12,991 nucleotides of DNA from JBQTGK01 sp052400665 (GTDB lineage: Bacteria; Bacteroidota; Bacteroidia; Bacteroidales; Marinifilaceae), in NCBI GenBank assembly GCA_052400665.1, contig JBQTGK010000019.1. One strand, written 5' to 3'. The notes below the pieces were generated by a model. That model was not told the DNA's origin. It saw only the letters and a list, made by a program, of their open reading frames with translations, and ran no database searches. Positions 8,435 through 12,991 of the stretch are shown in pieces. How positions within the stretch are numbered: position 1 is the first letter of the stretch; each line of letters opens with the position of its first letter. The position numbers were made by a program, and so were the translations under genes.

Positions 8435-8466
8435 TTTATATTACAACAGAAAATAAATTTAAACAT

Positions 8467-10065
8467 ATGAAACAAATAAAATATATATTCATGTTTGCAG
8501 TTTTGCTTATTGCTGCAGCATGTTCAGATTCATTTCTGGAGAATGATCCTGTGAATAAATCTACAGAGGATAGTTTTTATCAAACAGATGCGCAGATGTT
8601 TGCAGCTTTAATGGCAGCCTATGATCCTTTGCAATGGGGAGGAATTAGCAGCTCTGTTGTTCCTTTTAGCGAAATTCGTTCTGATAATATGAAAACCGGT
8701 GGCGGCGGACAGGGCGATCAGCCAGATGTACAGGCTTTGGAAGATTTTAAAAATAATGCTGTGAACTCGGCTTCCGATGGAATTTGGAAAAAGAACTATA
8801 CAGGTATTTATCGCGCCAATTTAGTAATTAACTCAGAGTTTGAAAGTCCAGAAGCTGATGTTTACAAGGCGGAGGCAAAATTTTTAAGAGCATGGTACCA
8901 TTTCGATGTACTAAGAACTTACGGACCATGTCCTACTGTTACAGAGACCATTTTCCCGGAAGATATGAGATTTGAAAGACAGGATCGTTCGGCGGTAAAT
9001 GAGTTGATTATTAATGACCTAAAAGCTGCGATTCCAGTGTTGGAAATTGCTCATGATGCTTTTAATGTTGGTCGTATCACTCAGGCAGCTGCTCAGGCAT
9101 TATTGGGTAAGGTGCTTATTTATAAGGCCGACTGGGATAATGATAACAAAGCAACGTTCGACGAGGCGGCGGGTTATTTACAATCTGTAATCGACAATCC
9201 AAATTATAGCCTTTTTACCGATTACACACAATTGTTTGTTCCTCATGCCGAAAATAATTCGGAATCTATTTTCGAGATTCAGCGCTCTACAAAAAGTGGT
9301 AAAAGCAATTGGAAAAAAGTAGATGAATTATCAGAAGGAAATTTCTGGGTTCAATTTTGTGGTCCTCGTGGATATCCAGGAAATGATTTGATTGATGGAG
9401 GATGGGGATTCTTACTTCCTCAAAATGATTTGATGGACTACTATTTACCTGATGATGTTGCCAGAAAAACGGCTGTTGCCTGGACTTACGATGAGTTGGT
9501 AACCGATGTGAATGCAGGAAGAGCTGAAGATCAGCAAATAGCATGGCAAACAGAACAGTATAATCAGTTAGATTTTGTGGGCTATGCACAGAAAAAATAT
9601 TCTTCGTGGAAAGATTACGATTATATAGGTATCAAATTACTGAACAGACCCGGTAGTGAACGTATTATTCGTTTATCGGATGTGTATCTAATGTTGGCAG
9701 AGTGTAAGTTAAGAGGAACTTCGGCTGATGAGGCTGCTGCAAAAACGCTTATTAATGAAGTGCGTAAAAATCATGTTTATGGTGGTTCAGCTACTTTTGA
9801 TGGGGTTGATGAGTTACTTGCAACTTATCCTTCAAGATTTAGTACTACCCTTGATGTACTTTGGTACGAAAGACGTGTTGAGTTAGCGGGAGAAGGCGAC
9901 AGATGGTATGATTTGGTAAGAAGTGGAAGAGCGCCAAGTGTAATGGGTGCTATTTATCCTGGTGTAGACTGGAGCAAGCATATTTATATGCCAATAGGTC
10001 TTACCGAGCAAGGAAATTCGGGTGGTTCTTTAACCGAATATCCTAGCGAACCTTTACCACACTAA
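8467..10065 (+). CDS. SusD-like (RagB/SusD) glycan-binding lipoprotein
   Basis: This surface lipoprotein of 532 residues caps the SusC barrel and binds the incoming glycan. The lipobox is IAAAC with lipidated C19, followed by S-D-S-F-L-E; acidic residues after the cysteine are typical of Bacteroidetes surface-exported lipoproteins. The N-terminal region carries the helical TPR-like SusD fold (KAEAKFLRAWYHFDVLRTYG), and the C terminus has the family signature YERRVELAGEGDRWYDLVR. The 32-bp gap from susC places it in the same transcript. The glycan contacts are not readable from motifs, although aromatic residues are plentiful. Length and domain content are normal. Confidence 0.96.
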   Translation: MKQIKYIFMFAVLLIAAACSDSFLENDPVNKSTEDSFYQTDAQMFAALMAAYDPLQWGGISSSVVPFSEIRSDNMKTGGGGQGDQPDVQALEDFKNNAVNSASDGIWKKNYTGIYRANLVINSEFESPEADVYKAEAKFLRAWYHFDVLRTYGPCPTVTETIFPEDMRFERQDRSAVNELIINDLKAAIPVLEIAHDAFNVGRITQAAAQALLGKVLIYKADWDNDNKATFDEAAGYLQSVIDNPNYSLFTDYTQLFVPHAENNSESIFEIQRSTKSGKSNWKKVDELSEGNFWVQFCGPRGYPGNDLIDGGWGFLLPQNDLMDYYLPDDVARKTAVAWTYDELVTDVNAGRAEDQQIAWQTEQYNQLDFVGYAQKKYSSWKDYDYIGIKLLNRPGSERIIRLSDVYLMLAECKLRGTSADEAAAKTLINEVRKNHVYGGSATFDGVDELLATYPSRFSTTLDVLWYERRVELAGEGDRWYDLVRSGRAPSVMGAIYPGVDWSKHIYMPIGLTEQGNSGGSLTEYPSEPLPH

Positions 10066-10092
10066 TAAAAACTGGTGAGTAGATCAATAATT

Positions 10093-10134
10093 GTACAAAG
10101 CCAAACCAAACTAGTAAGGGTTTGGCTTTGTTAC
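10093..10134 (+). terminator. Intergenic hairpin after the SusD-like gene
   Basis: A perfect 12-bp stem (CAAAGCCAAACC at 10096-10107 with 10119-10130), extended by a few more pairs, has an 11-nt loop. No T run follows (TTACAAATG), so it is not a good intrinsic terminator. It more likely protects the susCD message end or attenuates read-through, which would give high SusCD and lower enzyme levels. Confidence 0.55.
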
Positions 10135-10154
10135 AAATGTTCTGCATATAATTG
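10127..10154 (+). promoter_or_regulatory. Possible weak promoter before the fucosidase gene
   Basis: TATAATTG at 10147-10154 matches the -7 consensus at 7 of 8 positions. TTTG at 10127-10130 could be a -33 box, but the gap is only 16 bases. It would allow some independent transcription of the two enzyme genes. Confidence 0.25.
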
Positions 10155-10183
10155 AAAATTAAAGAGTAATTGATAGATTAACA

Positions 10184-11692
10184 ATGAAAAGAATAACTTT
10201 ATTAGTATGTATTGTATCCTTTTTATTAGCCGGATGTGCTGAAAATAAAAAGGAAGAAGGCAAATATGCAGACAATTGGGAATCTCTTAAAAAATATGAG
10301 ATCCCATCATGGTTTGAGGATGCCAAATTTGGCATATTTATCCATTGGGGACCTTATTCTGTACCAGCCTTCAGTAGTGAGTGGTATCCACGACAAATGT
10401 ATCAGGATTCTATGCTCTGGCATCAGGTTGATCCGGCAAAATCAGAGAAAGGAACTCATCCTGTTTATACGCATCATGTAAAAACATACGGTCATCCTTC
10501 TATTTTTGGATACAAAGATTTTATTCCAATGTTTAAGGCCGAAAAATTCGACGCCAGAAAATGGGTGAACCTATTTAAAGCAGCAGGAGCAAAATATGTG
10601 GTTCCCGTGGCTGAGCATCACGATGGTTTTGCCATGTACGATTCTAAAGTTACCCGCTGGAACTCTGTAAAAATGGGTCCAAAACGGGATGTGCTCAAGG
10701 AATTAAAACAAGCTACAAAAGCTGCTGGTTTAAAGTTCGGGGCATCATCGCATTTTGCTTTTAACTGGGATTATTACAATCATGAAGATCGTTTTGATAC
10801 TGGAAATCCGGAATTTGAAGATTTATATGGTCCGGCACATGATAGATATGCTCCTGTTAGCAAGGAGTTTATCGACTTGTGGTGGAGAAGAACGACTGAT
10901 ATCATAGATAACTATCAGCCGGATATTTTGTGGTTCGATTTTTATTGGGATCGTGCTGAATATGCACCTTATCATCCTAAGTTAGCTGCTTATTATTACA
11001 ATATGGGATTAGATAATAATAAAGAGGTGGTTCTTCAGAGTAAAAATATGTATTACGAGTCTTTCCCCGAAGGAACAAACGTGCTGGATATTGAAAGAGG
11101 TAAGCTTTCCGATATCAGAAAAGATGCCTGGCAAACCGATACTTCTATAGGAAAAAACTCATGGTGTTATGTAAGTAATTGGGAAAGTAAATCGGCAAAC
11201 GACTTACTAGATGATTTGGTTGATATTGTGAGTAAAAATGGTACAATGCTTTTAAATGTAGGGCCGAAAGCTGATGGTACAATTCCTCAGGATCAGCAAG
11301 ATGTGCTTTTAGAAATGGGGGACTGGTTAGCGGCTAATGGCGAAGCAATTTATGCTACGCGTCCATGGAAAATTTTTGGCGAGGGACCCACAAAAGCCAG
11401 TGAAGGACATCATTCCGAAGGGAAGAATGCTTCTTTAACTTCTAAGGATATCAGGTTTACCAGCAAAGGGGATGTTTTATATGCCATAGCTCTTGATAAT
11501 TCAGATAATGGAAGCTACACAATTAAGTCCCTGGCTATTGGAAACACATTAGAATCGCGAGCTGTAAAATCCATTTCTTTCCTTAGTGGTGCTAATGATT
11601 TAAACTGGAAACAAACAGCAAATGGATTACAAATAAAAGTAAAAGGAAAGACAGAGGAAGAGATCGCTTTGGTTTTTAAAATTCAATTTTAG
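10184..11692 (+). CDS. GH29 alpha-L-fucosidase, lipoprotein
   Basis: This enzyme hydrolyses terminal alpha-L-fucose from glycans by a retaining mechanism. The lipobox LLAGC lipidates C18, so it acts at the envelope, facing the periplasm or surface. GH29 signatures are clear: FGIFIHWGPYS (about 49-59, H54), SSEWYP (64-69), and AEHHDGFAMY (143-152). PDILWFDFYWD contains D252, the expected catalytic nucleophile. The acid/base is not certain. The WQTDTSIG segment has Gln where some GH29 members have Glu, and E304 in DIERG is a candidate. A C-terminal beta-sandwich follows the barrel after about residue 390. The 502-residue length is normal. The next gene begins 10 bp later, so the two are co-transcribed. 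This gene gives the best clue to the PUL substrate: a fucosylated glycan. Confidence 0.94.
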   Translation: MKRITLLVCIVSFLLAGCAENKKEEGKYADNWESLKKYEIPSWFEDAKFGIFIHWGPYSVPAFSSEWYPRQMYQDSMLWHQVDPAKSEKGTHPVYTHHVKTYGHPSIFGYKDFIPMFKAEKFDARKWVNLFKAAGAKYVVPVAEHHDGFAMYDSKVTRWNSVKMGPKRDVLKELKQATKAAGLKFGASSHFAFNWDYYNHEDRFDTGNPEFEDLYGPAHDRYAPVSKEFIDLWWRRTTDIIDNYQPDILWFDFYWDRAEYAPYHPKLAAYYYNMGLDNNKEVVLQSKNMYYESFPEGTNVLDIERGKLSDIRKDAWQTDTSIGKNSWCYVSNWESKSANDLLDDLVDIVSKNGTMLLNVGPKADGTIPQDQQDVLLEMGDWLAANGEAIYATRPWKIFGEGPTKASEGHHSEGKNASLTSKDIRFTSKGDVLYAIALDNSDNGSYTIKSLAIGNTLESRAVKSISFLSGANDLNWKQTANGLQIKVKGKTEEEIALVFKIQF

Positions 11693-11702
11693 AAAATAAA
11701 GC

Positions 11703-12716
11703 ATGAAAAAATATAAATTCTTATTCGTAGTATTAGTCTTCTTATTTGTGCAATGTAAAAATAAGGATCGTAAGAAAATAGTAGTGCCAATTCAAGAGAA
11801 TCAATTCGAATGGGTTTATAAACCTGCAGGCGATAGATATTTTGGTCCTGATACTGATTACTTAAAAGAGGGTGATTGGCATGATGAGTGGGTTGCGAAC
11901 GATCATACTTTTGTAAAAGGAGCGGATGGGAAATGGCATATATTTGGTATTACGCATCCTTTGGTGGAGGCAAAGCCATTAGGGAAAGCAATACACGATG
12001 GAGAATATGCTTCTTTTCATGCAATGTCTTCTGCTAAAAGTTTTAAGGAGACTTTAAAAAAGCATCATTATAGCGATTTGCCTAAAATTTTGACTCCAAA
12101 GGATCGTCCGGGAGAGATTCTTGCAAACCATGCACCTTACATCATTAAAAAAGATGGTTTGTATCAGATGGTTTACGGGCACAGTCCTATTCGTTTGGCA
12201 GTATCTTCAGATTTGAACAATTGGGAGCCAAAAGGAAATTTATTTTCTGAAATTGAAGGAGATAAAAGTACAGAAACTTTGTTTGGGGATGCTCGCGATC
12301 CAAATTTATTGTATCATAATGGAACTTATTATATTGTATACTGTTCTACCAAATGTGTGAACATGAGAAAATCTACTGATTTTGTTCATTGGAGTGAGCC
12401 GTTTACTATTTTCACTACTAAAACTTTCGATCCGGAGTCTCCTTCCTTACTATTTCACAACAATACTTTTTATCTGTTTGTTTGCTCGTGGGATGGAGTT
12501 TGGGATCAAAAAGAAATAGTTGGAGCATATCAGCACAAAACCTACGTCTTACAGTCTGATGATCTTCTGAATTTTGGTACAGATCATGAAAAAGAAGTGG
12601 CAGTTTTAAATGCACATGCTCCTGAAATTTTTCAGGACGAAGACGGACAATGGTATATTTCGAGTGTTGAATGGCCCAATAGAGGAGTTAGTGTTGATAA
12701 GATGTTTTGGAAGTGA
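11703..12716 (+). CDS. GH43/GH32-like five-bladed beta-propeller lipoprotein, probable glycoside hydrolase
   Basis: This is a predicted envelope-bound exo-acting glycosidase of unknown specificity, 337 residues. The lipobox is FVQC (C18). The repeated blade pattern (acidic/His motif, then G.W/Y....) fits the GH32/43/62/117-type propeller: NDHTFVKGADGKWHIFG (66-82), NHAPYIIKKDGLYQMVYG (142-159), GDARDPNLLYHNGTYYIVY (195-213), ESPSLLFHNNTFYLF (245-259) and HAPEIFQDEDGQWYIS (305-320). By analogy with those clans, D67, D199 (RDP) and E245 (ESP) are the likely nucleophile, transition-state stabiliser and acid. No accessory domain is present. It lies 10 bp after the fucosidase and is the last operon gene. 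A fructosidase, arabinosidase/xylosidase or galactosidase-like activity is possible; I cannot assign the family with certainty. Confidence 0.75.
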   Translation: MKKYKFLFVVLVFLFVQCKNKDRKKIVVPIQENQFEWVYKPAGDRYFGPDTDYLKEGDWHDEWVANDHTFVKGADGKWHIFGITHPLVEAKPLGKAIHDGEYASFHAMSSAKSFKETLKKHHYSDLPKILTPKDRPGEILANHAPYIIKKDGLYQMVYGHSPIRLAVSSDLNNWEPKGNLFSEIEGDKSTETLFGDARDPNLLYHNGTYYIVYCSTKCVNMRKSTDFVHWSEPFTIFTTKTFDPESPSLLFHNNTFYLFVCSWDGVWDQKEIVGAYQHKTYVLQSDDLLNFGTDHEKEVAVLNAHAPEIFQDEDGQWYISSVEWPNRGVSVDKMFWK

Positions 12717-12738
12717 TTGATTAGTTAGTTTTTATAAT

Positions 12739-12775
12739 AAGGGATGTTTTAATTTATTAAGGCATTCCTTTTTTT
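12739..12775 (+). terminator. Rho-independent terminator of the PUL operon
   Basis: AAGGGATG (12739-12746) pairs with CATTCCTT (12763-12770) with one G-U pair; the loop holds a smaller TTAAT/ATTAA helix, and a T run extends to 12775. It lies 22 bp after the last stop codon and closes the operon. Confidence 0.75.
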
Positions 12776-12845
12776 GTATTCAGCTATCAGCTAGATTTGT
12801 GTTGTTCGTATTATCTGTCTTATTTGAGTTCCTTTTTTTTTTGAG

Positions 12846-12866
12846 ATCCTGAAACGAGTTCAGGAT
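12846..12866 (+). repeat. REP-like hairpin (ATCCTGAA-ACGAG-TTCAGGAT)
   Basis: A perfect 8-bp stem (12846-12853 with 12859-12866) encloses a 5-nt loop. The motif resembles a short palindromic sequence common in Bacteroidetes intergenic DNA (recollection, not searched). A run of ten T precedes it at 12833-12842. It abuts and overlaps the inner repeat block by three bases. Confidence 0.6.
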
Positions 12867-12883
12867 GACTGCAAACTTTGGAC
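12864..12883 (-). repeat. Inner inverted-repeat block, right copy
   Basis: These twenty bases are the exact reverse complement of 126-145. Bases 12884-12914 between this block and the outer arm are a variable pyrimidine-rich stretch of CTTTTCAC/CTTTTTAC-like units, different from the left middle segment, which carries the CACTGAGCG motif instead. Confidence 0.85.
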
Positions 12884-12914
12884 CTTTTCACTTTTCCACC
12901 TTTTTACTTTTTCA

Positions 12915-12991
12915 CTTTTCGACACTTTGGATTTTGCTTTTTGGATCTTTAATTTTCTTTCTTCTCCTCTAGCCGGAGGGGCTTTCTCTTT
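12915..12991 (-). repeat. Right arm of 77-bp perfect terminal inverted repeat
   Basis: This is the exact reverse complement of bases 1-77, ending at the last base of the window. Read on the + strand it has a hairpin at 12964-12981 (CTCCTC with GAGGGG, loop TAGCCG) followed by CTTTCTCTTT, so it could act as a weak terminator. No gene lies in 12717-12991. Confidence 0.95.

Noticed and set aside
9287..9589. 100-residue minus-strand frame inside the SusD gene
   Set aside because: It is fully contained in the SusD coding region and shows no signal, domain or start-site support.
10236..10481. Alternative-frame product within the fucosidase gene
   Set aside because: The GH29 frame carries the catalytic motifs across this stretch; the alternative has none.
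1..12991. Composite transposon bounded by terminal inverted repeats
   Set aside because: No transposase, integrase or resolvase gene lies between the arms, and flanking target-site duplications cannot be seen because the window ends at the repeat. Similar words in the surrounding repeats point to dispersed intergenic elements.

Overview
The window reads as a stretch of AT-rich Bacteroidota DNA carrying one compact polysaccharide utilisation locus (PUL). The evidence is a SusC/SusD pair, a periplasm-spanning hybrid two-component regulator, Bacteroidota-type promoters (TAnnTTTG -7 boxes, no strong Shine-Dalgarno sequences), lipoprotein enzymes, and intergenic repeats of the kind scattered through Bacteroidetes genomes. 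A marine or gut Bacteroidales/Marinilabiliales-like organism is plausible, but the genus cannot be fixed from the sequence alone.

Layout, all genes on the + strand. 1-293: repeat-rich non-coding DNA ending in a promoter. 294-689: a small HAD-type phosphatase of the BT0820 kind with its own promoter and terminator, probably unrelated to the PUL. 896-5050: a 1384-residue hybrid two-component system (HTCS), followed by a strong terminator. 5114-5359: a regulatory region with a duplicated CCCCTGG...TACCCC element and a TATATTTG -7 box. 5360-8434: SusC-like TonB-dependent transporter. 8467-10065: SusD-like glycan-binding lipoprotein. 10066-10183: intergenic hairpin and possible weak promoter. 10184-11692: GH29 alpha-L-fucosidase lipoprotein. 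11703-12716: GH43/GH32-like five-bladed-propeller lipoprotein. 12717-12991: terminator, REP-like hairpin and an inverted copy of the left-end repeat.

Likely joint action (inference): a fucose-containing oligosaccharide is captured by SusD and imported by SusC. In the cell envelope the GH29 enzyme removes alpha-L-fucose and the propeller enzyme removes a second sugar. The HTCS senses a released oligosaccharide in the periplasm and activates the susC promoter through its AraC-type DNA-binding domain. No sulfatase, endo-acting enzyme or surface glycan-binding lipoprotein beyond SusD is present, so the locus is minimal or depends on enzymes encoded elsewhere.

The most notable points are: (i) a perfect 77-bp inverted repeat lying exactly at the two ends of the window, which may be a dispersed-repeat or assembly-graph boundary rather than a mobile-element terminus; (ii) the duplicated C-rich element before susC, a good candidate HTCS operator; and (iii) the unassigned propeller hydrolase at the end of the operon. 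I did not find a convincing wholly new system; the core is a recognisable fucose-directed PUL.
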